Below, piece after piece: positions 7,780-16,586 of a stretch of DNA of 41,110 nt; position 1 is the first letter of the stretch, and the number at the start of each line of letters is the position of its first letter. The notes beneath the pieces are model-generated. The model did no database searches. It was not told the origin of the DNA and saw only the letters and a list, made by a program, of their open reading frames with translations. The position numbers and the translations under genes were made by a program. This DNA is from Phycisphaerales bacterium (lineage in GTDB: Bacteria > Planctomycetota > Phycisphaerae > UBA1845): contig QZJT01000022.1 of assembly GCA_003597935.1 (NCBI GenBank), positions 1 to 41,110 of the forward strand, given 5' to 3'.

Positions 7780-8679
7780 CTACGGGCAGGAAGGGTTGTT
7801 GAACGTGACCGTCGTGTTCCGGATCACGATGACCTTCGGGTTGTTGGCGCCGGCCTTGACCGTGATGTCTCCGCTGGTACACAGAGGCGTGTCGATGCGG
7901 AAGGTGCCGCCGGTGACGTCGAAGTCGCCGGAAAGTGAGTCGGTCGTGCCGGTGGAAGCGAAGTGCAGTTCGCTGGTCTGCACGTCGCCCTTCAAAACCC
8001 ACTTGGCGCTTCCCGAAACCGTGCAGAAGCCGACGAAGAGCGTCCCGTCGGTACACTTCCACTTGCCCGTCGACCCGCCGCTCTTGAGGTTCGTCAGAAG
8101 CTGGAGGGTGTCGTTCTCGTCATCGACCAGCACCAGTCCGTTGTTGACGAGTTCGGCATGAATGGAAATGCTCCCCTTGATCGTGAAACCGCTGGGGATC
8201 GTCACGACGTCGCCTGCAGCGCCGGTAATGCGCCCGAGGACGAGGCCGCTGGCATTGTCGCCACGGATGATGCCAGTGCCCTCAATTGCGATGTCGCCCC
8301 CGAAATGGAGCGCCGGGCCGAACTCGCCGGGCTGGCCCCTGAAACGGATCTCGCCGTTGATCTCCGCCGCCGATTCGATCGTGAGCGTGCCGCCTTGATC
8401 GTAGATGTCAACAATGGCGGTGGTGTCGTCGACGACCAGTTCGCCACAGTCGGAGTTTCCCGGTGATTTCTCGTCCTCGCCCACGCACACGGTCTTGCTC
8501 GCCGGGATGATCGCCGTGTCGCCCGACCCGGGATAGCCGGAGGTCGGGTTCCAGTTGCCTTTCACGTTCCAGCCGCAGTCGATCGCCCCCGTGAACGTGT
8601 ACGTCTCGCCCAGCGCCGGCGCCGCGCTCAGCCCGACGACCAGAACCGCACCGAGCAGAATGCAGAAATATGCTCTCAT
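7780..8679 (-). CDS. Secreted hypothetical protein with autotransporter-like beta repeats
   Basis: The start is ATG 8679, preceded by AGGAGA, although the frame is open further upstream. The 299-aa product begins with a clear signal peptide (MRAYFCILLGAVLVVGLSA, cleavage probably after ALGE). The mature start has the pattern TFTGAIDCGWNVKGNWNP, then a Gly/Pro-rich GYPGSGDTAII. This layout is common at the start of planctomycete secreted proteins built as beta-strand ladders. The rest is beta-rich with regular hydrophobic alternation (GDIAIEGTGIIRGDN, TIKGSISIHAELVNNG). No enzyme motif was seen. The 141-aa protein encoded just upstream is a short relative. A surface or matrix role is inferred. 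Confidence 0.7.
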   Translation of the reverse strand: MRAYFCILLGAVLVVGLSAAPALGETYTFTGAIDCGWNVKGNWNPTSGYPGSGDTAIIPASKTVCVGEDEKSPGNSDCGELVVDDTTAIVDIYDQGGTLTIESAAEINGEIRFRGQPGEFGPALHFGGDIAIEGTGIIRGDNASGLVLGRITGAAGDVVTIPSGFTIKGSISIHAELVNNGLVLVDDENDTLQLLTNLKSGGSTGKWKCTDGTLFVGFCTVSGSAKWVLKGDVQTSELHFASTGTTDSLSGDFDVTGGTFRIDTPLCTSGDITVKAGANNPKVIVIRNTTVTFNNPSCP

Positions 8680-8749
8680 CGAGATTTCTCCTGTCGTTTT
8701 CCTTTCCAGAGACGGACGATTCTGACCTGACGTCGAATCGCCGCTCACG

Positions 8750-9175
8750 CTACCCCGCCGAGTCCAAGGCGGCGTTGTCCTCAACGATGATCTCCAACCA
8801 GTCATCGTCGCCCGTAGCCGTAAGCGTCACCACCCCGTTGATGCTGATGGTGTTTCCGCCGGCATCGACGGAGTCAAAGGTGAGCTCGTCGAAGGCGAGC
8901 GTGATGTGCCCGACGTCCGCGTCGATCAGGCTGATAGTCCGTGGGGTGCCCTCATTTCCCTCGATTCGGACGTTATGGGCCGAGCCGTTCGGGTACTGGG
9001 GGGCGCCCTGGGACGCGATCCACTTGTCCTCGTCCCACTCGCCGGTAAGGTACTGCGTGTCCCACTCGAAATTGTACGTGTCCACCGCCAGGGCGACGCC
9101 GACCACGCCGAGCGTGACGCCTGCGGCGCCCACGTATTTTCGCAGGTTGCCTTTCCTGAGCCATGATGGAATCAT
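8750..9175 (-). CDS. Small secreted hypothetical protein, short relative of the 7780-8679 product
   Basis: The start is ATG 9175, with GGGAG nine bases upstream. The product is 141 aa. A hydrophobic segment at about residues 15-32 (GAAGVTLGVVGVALAVDTY) serves as signal peptide or anchor. The mature start (YNFEWDTQYLTGEWDEDKWI, then PQYPNGSAHNVRI) follows the same TYxF..W...GxW....YPxGS plan as the neighbouring 299-aa protein. The reading frame stops at DNAALDSAG, where longer relatives would continue. The gene may therefore be a truncated paralogue, although its ribosome-binding site and signal sequence look intact. It is probably co-transcribed with the downstream gene. Confidence 0.6.
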   Translation of the reverse strand: MIPSWLRKGNLRKYVGAAGVTLGVVGVALAVDTYNFEWDTQYLTGEWDEDKWIASQGAPQYPNGSAHNVRIEGNEGTPRTISLIDADVGHITLAFDELTFDSVDAGGNTISINGVVTLTATGDDDWLEIIVEDNAALDSAG

Positions 9176-9430
9176 GGATGAATCTCCCAGAACGCTTGCT
9201 TCGCGCCGCCGCGCCAGTTTCACTGGGCGCAGCGGCCATGATCGATGCGTAAGCATCGAACGAACCTCGCGCCGCGCGGCCTCGATATCCGCTAGCCAAC
9301 GGTGAGGGCCTGTGCGGCGCTTCTTCCTGGTAGAGTTCTAGACGACGGCCGCCGCGTCGCGGCGGACCGCGCGCTCGAAAATCGGCGGTGCTCGCGCCCG
9401 GTGTGTTTTGGGACCGGCAACGGGCCGACG

Positions 9431-9500
9431 CGACGAAGCGACAAAGCGACGAAGCGACGAAGCGACGAAGCGACGAAGCGACGAAGCGACGAAGCGACGA
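9431..9500. repeat. Octanucleotide tandem array (CGACGAAG)n, about 8.8 units
   Basis: Units of CGACGAAG follow one another from 9431 to 9500, with a single variant (CGACAAAG at 9439-9446). The period of 8 is not a multiple of 3, so the array would shift frame when copy number changes, but no gene convincingly spans it. Confidence 0.9.
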
Positions 9501-9952
9501 GAATTCTCCCTCAACGTCGCGATGCGGCGCGAAGGCGAGGGAGCAAGATGAAAGCCAGCCCGACACCGTCCCTGGCTCCTGCTTTCCCGAGTTTTTGGCA
9601 ACCGACCCTGGCGCTGGCGGCAACCGTACGATCGAGCCCAGACGCCGCCGCGCTTTTCCGACCATTCGCAGTCTATCGAAGGCTTGGTGGCAAGTCAACC
9701 CCGATTCCGGGAGTCCTGGATGCGTGCATCCAGCCGACGCAGCGAAAGAAACGCGCCGGGGATGCGGGGGATGCCCGTCGTTGTGCCACGGGCTTCAAGC
9801 CGGTATGAATGGTTCCGGGGGGCGGAGCGAATCGTGCCCGGCGACGCAGTGGTCGGCTGGTGCCAGCGCCGCAGGCTCTGTGAATCTGTGCCGGATATGC
9901 GCCCCATCGCTCGCCGAGCCGGCCGTCGGGCGACCGCCCATACGATCCAACC

Positions 9953-10117
9953 ATGGCCCACGACGACGCAGCCTGGAACGATGAAGACGACGATCTCGTC
10001 GACGTTGTTCAGGTATGGCCGTGCGGTCTGAACAACGGAAGCTACGTTGAACCCGGATCGTCACGGCCGCTCGCCCCCTCGCACAAAACGAGGCAAAGAC
10101 CGCAAACTCAGCTATGA
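9953..10117 (+). CDS. Possible small acidic protein, perhaps a decayed zinc-ribbon protein
   Basis: This is a 54-codon frame from ATG 9953 with no good ribosome-binding site. It begins MAHDDAAWNDEDDDLVDVV and continues QVWPCGLNNGSYVEP. The acidic N-terminus followed by xxPCxxxxxxxYEx resembles small planctomycete proteins that place a CPHC zinc ribbon after an Asp-rich head, but here only one Cys remains. It may be a relic or a chance frame. Confidence 0.15.
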   Translation: MAHDDAAWNDEDDDLVDVVQVWPCGLNNGSYVEPGSSRPLAPSHKTRQRPQTQL

Positions 10118-10500
10118 CGACGCCGAAACGACCACCTTCGCCGGCGCCGCCCACGATCTCCGGCTGAAAGTAACTATAGGACTGTCACGTCGGCAAATCG
10201 AGAGGCGGTACACCGTCGCAGGAGTACAGCACCGGCGGGGGGTGCCTCGGCGCACGCCGCAGAGGTGGATGGAGCAGAGGTCTGGTTATCGCCGCGGGCG
10301 CCACGCGATCCTGTGCGGGAATCGTATGCTTGAGTCTGGCACCGTTGCGGCCGCCCGCCCGTGGAACGTCCGCCGACGGCGCGGAACCGAACCGGCGCGC
10401 CCTGAAAACCGATAAGACGGAAAGAATGTCCCGATCCGTCACGGGGGCCGAAACCGGCATTGCTGCGCGGTCCGATGACGATGAGTCCGCCGGGGGCACC

Positions 10501-11688
10501 ATGAGCAACCGCCTGAACGTATGCCTGTTTAACGCCCAACCGGAGTCGTCGCAGGAGCTGCGCGACCGGCTGACGTCGGTCAACTTCGTCCGGCTGGTGG
10601 GGGAGGCGCGCAGCTCGGACGAACTGGCCGAAGTCCTGCACGAAAACGACGTCAACCTCATCTTCTTCCACCTGGATCCCGACCCGCCGGCGGTGGTGGA
10701 CATCATCGACCAGGTCTCGACCCGATATCCCTCCATCGCGATGATCGCGGCCAGCCATCAGACGGCCCCGGAGGCGATCCTGGCGCCGATCCGGGCCGGG
10801 TGCGACCAGTTCGTGTGCGAGCCGATCGATCAGAACGATCTGGCCGCGGCGGTCAGCCGGGTGGCCCGCAAACGCCTGCTGCACAGCGCCAAGAGCCAGT
10901 GCGTGTGCGTGACCGCCGCCAGCGGCGGGGTGGGGGCGACCACCATCGCGTGCAACCTGGCCCTGGAGCTGGGGCAGCTCACCGACGCCACCTGCGCCCT
11001 GGCCGACCTGAACCTCCAGTTCGGCGACGCCGCCATCAACTTCGACACCGAGCCGAAGTACACCTGGTATGACCTGGCGGTAGCGCTGGAGGAGTTGGAC
11101 GCCGGCATCCTCAAGGACGCCATGACCAACCTGTCGTGCAACGTGTCGCTGCTGCCGCGCCCGGACAGCATCGACCAGTACGCCCTGATCACGCCGGACG
11201 TCGTCCATCGGGTGGTCGAGCTGCTCAACTCGAACTTCGAGTGCGTGGTGCTCGACATGCCCCGGACGGTGGACGCGGTGAGCATGGCCGCCCAGGGCCA
11301 GGCGGACGTGGTCATCATCGTGTGCCAGTTGCTCATCCCCTGCCTGAAGAACACCAAGCGCTATTTCGACGCGTTGTGTCAGGCCGGCATCCCGGACGAG
11401 CGCATCCAGGTGGTGGTGAACCGCACCACCAAAACGCCCGGGCGCATTACCGAAAAAGACGTCGAGGAATTGATCGGACGTCCCATCTACTGCGCCATCC
11501 CCAACGACTACGAGTTCATCGCCCGCTCGCTCGACTACGGCCGACCCATCGCCGCGGTGGACCGCAACAACCCGGTGCGCGAGGCGATCCGGGAGATGGC
11601 CCGTCGGATCGCGAAGGTCAAGACGCAGACCGAAGACGACGAGTCCACCAAACGGGGCCTGTTCGGGCGTCTCCTGTCACGCGCGTGA
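10501..11688 (+). CDS. cpaE: CpaE/TadZ-like ParA-superfamily protein with receiver-like N-terminus
   Basis: The frame opens at 10330, but ATG 10501 is preceded by a G-rich Shine-Dalgarno-like stretch and begins the conserved protein (395 aa). Residues about 5-125 form a receiver-like fold (NVCLFNAQPESS...IFFHLDPDPP...IAMIAAS). Residues about 134-380 form the ParA/MinD-type ATPase domain, with VTAASGGVGATT at 137-148 in the Walker A position, ADLNLQFGDAAINF and VVLDMPRT. CpaE/TadZ proteins localise Flp (Tad) pilus machinery at the pole. Both lysines of a deviant Walker A (KGGxGK) are absent here, an atypical P-loop as in some TadZ proteins. No other tad ATPase or secretin gene adjoins it; a TadG-like gene lies at 34249. 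Confidence 0.8.
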   Translation: MSNRLNVCLFNAQPESSQELRDRLTSVNFVRLVGEARSSDELAEVLHENDVNLIFFHLDPDPPAVVDIIDQVSTRYPSIAMIAASHQTAPEAILAPIRAGCDQFVCEPIDQNDLAAAVSRVARKRLLHSAKSQCVCVTAASGGVGATTIACNLALELGQLTDATCALADLNLQFGDAAINFDTEPKYTWYDLAVALEELDAGILKDAMTNLSCNVSLLPRPDSIDQYALITPDVVHRVVELLNSNFECVVLDMPRTVDAVSMAAQGQADVVIIVCQLLIPCLKNTKRYFDALCQAGIPDERIQVVVNRTTKTPGRITEKDVEELIGRPIYCAIPNDYEFIARSLDYGRPIAAVDRNNPVREAIREMARRIAKVKTQTEDDESTKRGLFGRLLSRA

Positions 11689-11758
11689 CCCGCGCCGGTC
11701 CGCTTCGTCCGTCCCCACGTTCTGCCGCAAACGTCCGTCCTGCGACTCACCGCGACGC

Positions 11759-14700
11759 TCACTCCGCCGCCGCTGTGCGGTCGGGGGACGTCGCGCCGCG
11801 CCGGGCGGGCAGGTGATAGTAGAGGTAGCGCCGCAGTCCATCGGCGCCGTGACAGTTGCTGCACAGATTGGGCGCAACGTAGGGGCGGATCATGGGCTGA
11901 ACGGCCGCTCGGAGGGCACGATGTATCCCGCCCCGGGCGTCGGCCGACGCGGCAGTATCCACCGCCGGCAACGGTGCGAGGACGGCTTCGGGAAGGTCGT
12001 CGCGGCCGTGGGGCAGGTGACACGTCTGGCAGGTCACGCGGCCGGCGCGGCCGAGCCGTCCGATGTCGTCCGCCAGCGGCATGAAACGCGGATCGTCGGG
12101 CGGCACGGTGTTGGCCATGGGTACAGCCGGGTGGTGGACGACGTGGGGCGGGCCGATCGCGGACCCGGCGGCGTGGCAGCCGGTGCAGCGGATGGCGGGG
12201 CCTGGCGAACCGAGCGGACCCGCCCACGTCCCACCGGTGGGCGATCCGGGCCGGGCGTGAACGGCGTGGCAGGGACCGCACGCGGCGGGGTCAGAGCCGG
12301 CGGCGCTCCAGGCCTGCGACGACATCGCGCCGGCGTCGTGCATCGACGCCGGCAGCGTCAGCGCCTGCTGATGGCACTGGGCGCACAACGACAGGATTCC
12401 CCGATCTTCGCCGGTTACGCGCAGCATCGCAGGCGTGGCTGAGGCGTCCGCGTGGGGGTCGTGACAGGTGGGGCAGGCGATCCTGCCCATCGTGCTGCGC
12501 CCGCCGGCGGCGTCGAACGAGGGCAGCCATGCGCTGGGGGGGGGGCGCCACGCGGTCCAGGCCGTTCGCGGGTGCAGCAGGTCCGGGGGCGCCGGCGCCG
12601 TCAGGACGCCCTCGGCCGGCGCCCGGCCGTGACAGGCCAGGCACAGATCGTCAGCCGCCGCGGGCGCGGCTTCGGTCGCGGCCCACAGCGCCGGGCCGCC
12701 GGCGCGGTGAGCGGCATGGCAGAAACCGCACCGGCCCGACTCGGCGACGGATCGCCCCTGGGCGTTTCGGGGGGGGAGTGCTTGCGGCGGTGTTGGGGCG
12801 GCGTGTTCTTCCGCCGCGTCCACGCCCGCCGGGTCGGAACTCCAGTGCCGCGGGAAGTCGTGCGGACCGCCGGTCAGGCGGGCCTGCTCGACGTGGCAGG
12901 CAGAGCACAGCAGGTCCGCCGGCGCTCTTAGAAAGCTGCCCGCATCCGGGACGTGCGGGTCGTGGCAGTCGGCGCAGACCAGCGAGTCCTTCGCGCCGGA
13001 GCGAGCCGCGGGCTTCAGCCCGCGCAAGGTTTCAGCTTCAGAGCGGTGTGACTCACTGTCCGCAGCAAAAGGGCCGGACGCGTCTGCGCCGGGATAGCGT
13101 TGCTCGATCAGGACGTCCGCGCGGGCTGAAGCCCGCGGCTCGCCGGGCAAGCCCAACGCACGGCGGAGCGCGTGCAACAGGGCGTCGTCCACCGTGGTCG
13201 GATGGCTGAGTGGATCGCCGCTGATGCGCTCTCCGCACTGGCCGGCGCGGTGGCAGGTCAGACAGGCGCCGGCCGGGTCGCCGACGCCAGCGTGAGCGGC
13301 GCGGGCCGGTTGGTGTACGCCGTGGCAGGCGCTGCAGACGCCCCCCTCCAGCGCGGTGACGGCGCCCAGGTTTCGCTCGCCGGGCGCACTGACCGTCAGA
13401 TCGTGCGGCGTGCCCACCACCGGCGACTTCCCATCGTGACAGCGCAGGCACAGCGCGCCGCCCTCAAGCGTATCCGCCAGAACGTCGGACGCGCTCGCAG
13501 CGTGATGCGTGCGGTGACAGGACAGGCAAAGCATCCGTCCATCCACGCCGACGCGCCCGTGCATCGCGACCGCCGCGGCGCGCTGCGGCGGCGACAACAC
13601 CGCGTCCAGCGGGTGTCCGCCGCCCCCCTCCTCACCTTCGACGCGATGGATCCGGTCCCCGTGCGAGCCCTGGTGGCAGGCGCGGCAGAGCGTATCCGTG
13701 TCCGCCCCGGTGACCAGCAGCGTGTCGTCGCGCGAACCGTGGGCCAGGTGACAGGTCAGGCAGGTGATGCGCGGTGCATCTGGTCCGGGCCGAGCGCCGC
13801 TCTCCGCCAGGATCGCCGGCAGCGGCGACGACAGGCGGGAAAGCGGATGGTGCCGGCCGGAAGCGTCGTCGTATCCGTCGGCGTGACACTTCACGCACAG
13901 CTCGGCCGGTTCGTGGTCGACGCGCAGAAAGACCGCGGTGGCGAAGGTCTGCCCGGCACCGCCGCGGGTGTGGGCCGAGTGGCACGTGCGACAGGAGAGG
14001 CGCCCCTCGACCAGCGGCAGGGCGTCCGGCACGGTCATCCCCTGCGGGGGGAATACGCCGGTCTGATGTCCGTGGTCGCGCCAGACCAGTCGGCGGGAAT
14101 CGACGGTGGAGCCGTCGTGGCATCCCAGACAGGAGGCGCTGCGCGACACGGCGGGATCTGAGGCAGGGGAATGGGGGGCCGCCATCAGCTCGGTGTCCTG
14201 GCCCGAGCTGAGCGGCTCCATCCACTCGACGTGGCAGGCGGTGCAGTGGCGCGGCTGGCGCTGAGCGCCGGAGGAGGGCGGCTGCGGCACGGCGGCCTGC
14301 CCGGGAGCGAGCGGCTCGACGCGCGGCAGGATCCGCCAGATGCGCGACTGTCCCAACTCCACTACCCACAAGGCCCCGGCGACGTCGAAGGCCAGGTCGG
14401 CGGGGTCGTCGAAACGGAGGACGCGGCCGCGTTCGTCCCGAAGAATGCCCAGCAGCTTTCCGCCGGGATCGAACACCTGCACCGCGCCGGTGGTCCCATC
14501 GGCGATCCACACGCGGCCGTCCTGATCCACCGCCACGCCCTTGGGGCGGTGAAACTGTCCCGGCTCGATGCCATATTCCCCCACCGAACCGACGGGCGTC
14601 CCCGCGGCCGTCAGGATCTGCACCCGGGCGTTGATGATCTCGCTGATGAAGACGTCTCCGTCGGGACCGATGGCGATCTTAAACGGGTAGTGAAACTGCC

Positions 14701-15325
14701 CCAGCGCCGTACCCTCCGCGCCGACGTAGGAGACGTTGCCGGTGCGCGTGTCCAGACGGCCGATGCGGTGGCCGTCGTTGTCGGCGAACCACAGCACCCG
14801 CCCATCAGCGGACAGCGCCATCCCGGTGACGTCGGGGGGGGGCGCGGCCGGCCCGGCGTCCAGTTCGACCGGCGGCAGCCAGCGGCCGTCGGCGTCGCGG
14901 ACGACGATCCGGTGGTTGCCCGTGTCGGCGACGAAGAGCCGCCCGTCCGCGGCGGCGAGGACCGCCATCGGACGGTGGAACGGACGGACATCGTCGCCGC
15001 TGAGAACGTGCGCCGTCGAGCCGTCCGCGGCGAACCGGACGATGCGATCATGGACGCCATCGGCGACGTACACGGCGCCGCCCGGACCGGGGCTGACGCC
15101 GCTGGGCAGCAGCATCGGCACGGGCTGCGTCGTGGTGAGCTGTCGCACCGATTCGGCGGTGATGCGCGGTTGCGCCCAGACTGGCTGTGTGGCGACAGTC
15201 GTGACCAGCGTGATCCACACACCCAGGGTGGCCGCGGCGGCCCGACCCGGTCGCGGCAAGCCGCGCGCTGGGGGACAGGTCAGGCGAGCCGCGGGCTTCA
15301 GCCCGCGCGGATTCTCCGGCTTCAT
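11759..15325 (-). CDS. NHL-propeller protein fused to 20-haem c-type cytochrome
   Basis: The start at ATG 15325 gives 1188 aa; the frame stays open to 15613 across a repeat. Residues about 28-51 are a signal peptide or anchor ending in AQ. Residues about 70-375 form a propeller of about six NHL repeats (GGAVYVADGVHDRIVRF, GRLFVADTGNHRIVVRD, GRVWIADGTTGAVQVFD). The rest carries 20 CXXCH haem sites, from CTACH to CSNCH, many followed by DPH, SAH or GVH as in decahaem and nitrite-reductase-like cytochromes. It should be periplasmic or extracellular and act as a long electron wire. It is the last gene of the five-gene cytochrome cluster. Residues about 728-775 are an in-frame MITE-like insertion, and the first 15 residues derive from another copy. 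Confidence 0.88.
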   Translation of the reverse strand: MKPENPRGLKPAARLTCPPARGLPRPGRAAAATLGVWITLVTTVATQPVWAQPRITAESVRQLTTTQPVPMLLPSGVSPGPGGAVYVADGVHDRIVRFAADGSTAHVLSGDDVRPFHRPMAVLAAADGRLFVADTGNHRIVVRDADGRWLPPVELDAGPAAPPPDVTGMALSADGRVLWFADNDGHRIGRLDTRTGNVSYVGAEGTALGQFHYPFKIAIGPDGDVFISEIINARVQILTAAGTPVGSVGEYGIEPGQFHRPKGVAVDQDGRVWIADGTTGAVQVFDPGGKLLGILRDERGRVLRFDDPADLAFDVAGALWVVELGQSRIWRILPRVEPLAPGQAAVPQPPSSGAQRQPRHCTACHVEWMEPLSSGQDTELMAAPHSPASDPAVSRSASCLGCHDGSTVDSRRLVWRDHGHQTGVFPPQGMTVPDALPLVEGRLSCRTCHSAHTRGGAGQTFATAVFLRVDHEPAELCVKCHADGYDDASGRHHPLSRLSSPLPAILAESGARPGPDAPRITCLTCHLAHGSRDDTLLVTGADTDTLCRACHQGSHGDRIHRVEGEEGGGGHPLDAVLSPPQRAAAVAMHGRVGVDGRMLCLSCHRTHHAASASDVLADTLEGGALCLRCHDGKSPVVGTPHDLTVSAPGERNLGAVTALEGGVCSACHGVHQPARAAHAGVGDPAGACLTCHRAGQCGERISGDPLSHPTTVDDALLHALRRALGLPGEPRASARADVLIEQRYPGADASGPFAADSESHRSEAETLRGLKPAARSGAKDSLVCADCHDPHVPDAGSFLRAPADLLCSACHVEQARLTGGPHDFPRHWSSDPAGVDAAEEHAAPTPPQALPPRNAQGRSVAESGRCGFCHAAHRAGGPALWAATEAAPAAADDLCLACHGRAPAEGVLTAPAPPDLLHPRTAWTAWRPPPSAWLPSFDAAGGRSTMGRIACPTCHDPHADASATPAMLRVTGEDRGILSLCAQCHQQALTLPASMHDAGAMSSQAWSAAGSDPAACGPCHAVHARPGSPTGGTWAGPLGSPGPAIRCTGCHAAGSAIGPPHVVHHPAVPMANTVPPDDPRFMPLADDIGRLGRAGRVTCQTCHLPHGRDDLPEAVLAPLPAVDTAASADARGGIHRALRAAVQPMIRPYVAPNLCSNCHGADGLRRYLYYHLPARRGATSPDRTAAAE
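13001..13143. mobile_element. MITE-like inverted-repeat element inserted in frame in the 20-haem gene
   Basis: Perfect 25-bp inverted ends (13001-13025 and 13119-13143, GCGAGCCGCGGGCTTCAGCC followed by CGCGC) bracket 93 bp. No transposase is present. The host frame stays open, adding about 48 residues that begin GEPRASARADV and end ETLRGLKPAARSGAKD between the 10th and 11th haem motifs. Each end is itself palindromic. Confidence 0.75.
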
Positions 15326-15448
15326 TATGCCCCCGAGTTGCGGACGGTGATCGAGCGCGGGTCCGCCCCCAGGGAGGCGACGACGGTGCGCACTTGGCCG
15401 CCGCGAGCCGCGCGGATCATCCGCGCGGGCTGAAGCCCGCGGCTCGCC
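15283..15448. mobile_element. MITE-like element with 30-bp perfect inverted ends across a gene start
   Basis: The ends at 15283-15312 and 15419-15448 are perfect 30-bp inverted copies beginning GGCGAGCCGCGGGCTTCAGC. The 166-bp unit lies between the trihaem gene and the 20-haem gene and contains the ATG (15325) used for the latter, so the 20-haem protein's first residues (MKPENPRGLKPAAR) come from it. No target-site duplication is evident. Confidence 0.75.
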
Positions 15449-15467
15449 GTACGGAAGCTGTGTGGCG

Positions 15468-16586
15468 TTATGGCCCATCGCCGCCTTCGCTGTCGGGGAG
15501 GACGAACCCGGGCAGGTAGAGCGGTTGTTCCGCGGCGATCCGCTCGATCGCCTCGAACACGCGCGCCTCGGTGAGGTTGCGGATGCGCGACGGTGGGAAT
15601 CCCAGGGCGGCAAAGTCGATCAGACCGCCGCCCGCCCGGTGACACTCCGTACAGGAGCGGGGCGACGTTCGACGCAGCGGGTGGAGGCGCTGCGCCATCG
15701 CCCGCCGCGCCGCCGACTGCGGCGGTTCGTCACTCGTTCGCTTGAGGAACTCCTCCACCGCGCGGGCGGTGCCGGGATGGGAGAGGATCGCCGCGCCGGT
15801 GCGCGGGTCTTTGATGGCCAGCTTGGCGCCGTACTCGCTGCGCATGTGGCGCGCCAGCACACCGGCGGCGACGGCGACCAGTTCGGCAAACTGCTCACTG
15901 GCCGGCCGGATGATGTCGAACTGCCGGGCGAGTTCGGTCAACTCGGCGCTGTGACCTGATTGCTCGCACGCGCGCCGCACCAGTTCCACGAGCGTGCGGC
16001 GCTGAGCGAGTTCCATTACCCCCCCCGGCGGCACGGACTCGATCAGCGTCAGCGCTTTCAGCAGCGCCGGCGCCTCGACCTCGTTGCCGGTCTGAAGGTC
16101 ATACCAGACCAGCGACAGGCGCCGATCGTCCGCCAGGAAGTGACAGACGCCGCAGTGCAGGACGGTGGCGTGCATGTTCAGAAACGCCCGGTTCTCTTTG
16201 ACCTGGGCGTGGGGCAGCGGGTTGTGACAGCCGGATGTGGCGCACCCGTTGACGCGGTCGGGCTGGATCCAGCTTTCCAGGCGGTGGTAATGCGACAGCG
16301 GCGTGCGCGATGCACCGCCCAGTTCCAGCCCGGCCCAGTCCGTCCGCTGCGTGGTCAGCGTCGCGACGCCCAGCCGCGTCGGGAGCTGGGTAATGCGCTC
16401 GGGCGCCTGCGTCGGCGCAAGGATCGAGCGGACCAGATAGCGAAACGCCATCACCGTTACGCCGGCGATGATGACGATCAGCGCGGCCGCGTAGGCGCGC
16501 TTGCCCGCGCGGAGCAGCCAGCGCCCCAGGCGGGCGGCCGCACTGCGGGTGGGGGCCGAACCGTCGCCAGCGCCGGTCGCACTCAT
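15468..16586 (-). CDS. Membrane-anchored trihaem c-type cytochrome
   Basis: The start is ATG 16586, preceded by GGGGAG; the ATGA overlaps the stop of the upstream gene, implying translational coupling. The product is 372 aa. A single transmembrane helix (residues about 31-52) is followed by a periplasmic domain. It has one CX4CH site (CATSGCH, 115-121) and two CXXCH sites (CGVCH 145-149 and CTECH 312-316), the last near the C-terminus before a LxFxALGFP-type tail. No known family was recognised beyond anchored multihaem cytochrome. Placed between a cytochrome b/multihaem protein and a 20-haem cytochrome, it probably relays electrons from the inner membrane to the periplasm. A MITE-like repeat ends 19 bp downstream. 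Confidence 0.8.
   Translation of the reverse strand: MSATGAGDGSAPTRSAAARLGRWLLRAGKRAYAAALIVIIAGVTVMAFRYLVRSILAPTQAPERITQLPTRLGVATLTTQRTDWAGLELGGASRTPLSHYHRLESWIQPDRVNGCATSGCHNPLPHAQVKENRAFLNMHATVLHCGVCHFLADDRRLSLVWYDLQTGNEVEAPALLKALTLIESVPPGGVMELAQRRTLVELVRRACEQSGHSAELTELARQFDIIRPASEQFAELVAVAAGVLARHMRSEYGAKLAIKDPRTGAAILSHPGTARAVEEFLKRTSDEPPQSAARRAMAQRLHPLRRTSPRSCTECHRAGGGLIDFAALGFPPSRIRNLTEARVFEAIERIAAEQPLYLPGFVLPDSEGGDGP

Larger units (their letters stand above)
9176..10500. other. Long non-coding region, about 1.3 kb
   Basis: No convincing gene was found here; open frames on both strands have shadow-like composition. It holds the 8-bp array at 9431-9500, a short CACGGGCTTCAAGCC repeat fragment (about 9786-9800), and a weak acidic small ORF at 9953-10117. 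The promoters for the minus-strand secreted genes and for the plus-strand CpaE-like gene should lie here, but I could not define either. Confidence 0.5.

Noticed and set aside
9431-9500. CRISPR-like array
   Set aside because: The 8-bp unit has no spacers and there are no cas genes.
9388-9984. Open frame running through the octanucleotide array
   Set aside because: The repeated RRSDEATK residues come only from the 8-bp tandem repeat, and no family or ribosome-binding site was seen.
10174-11208. 344-codon minus-strand open frame
   Set aside because: It is antisense to the CpaE-like gene, which has clear family motifs; this frame has none.
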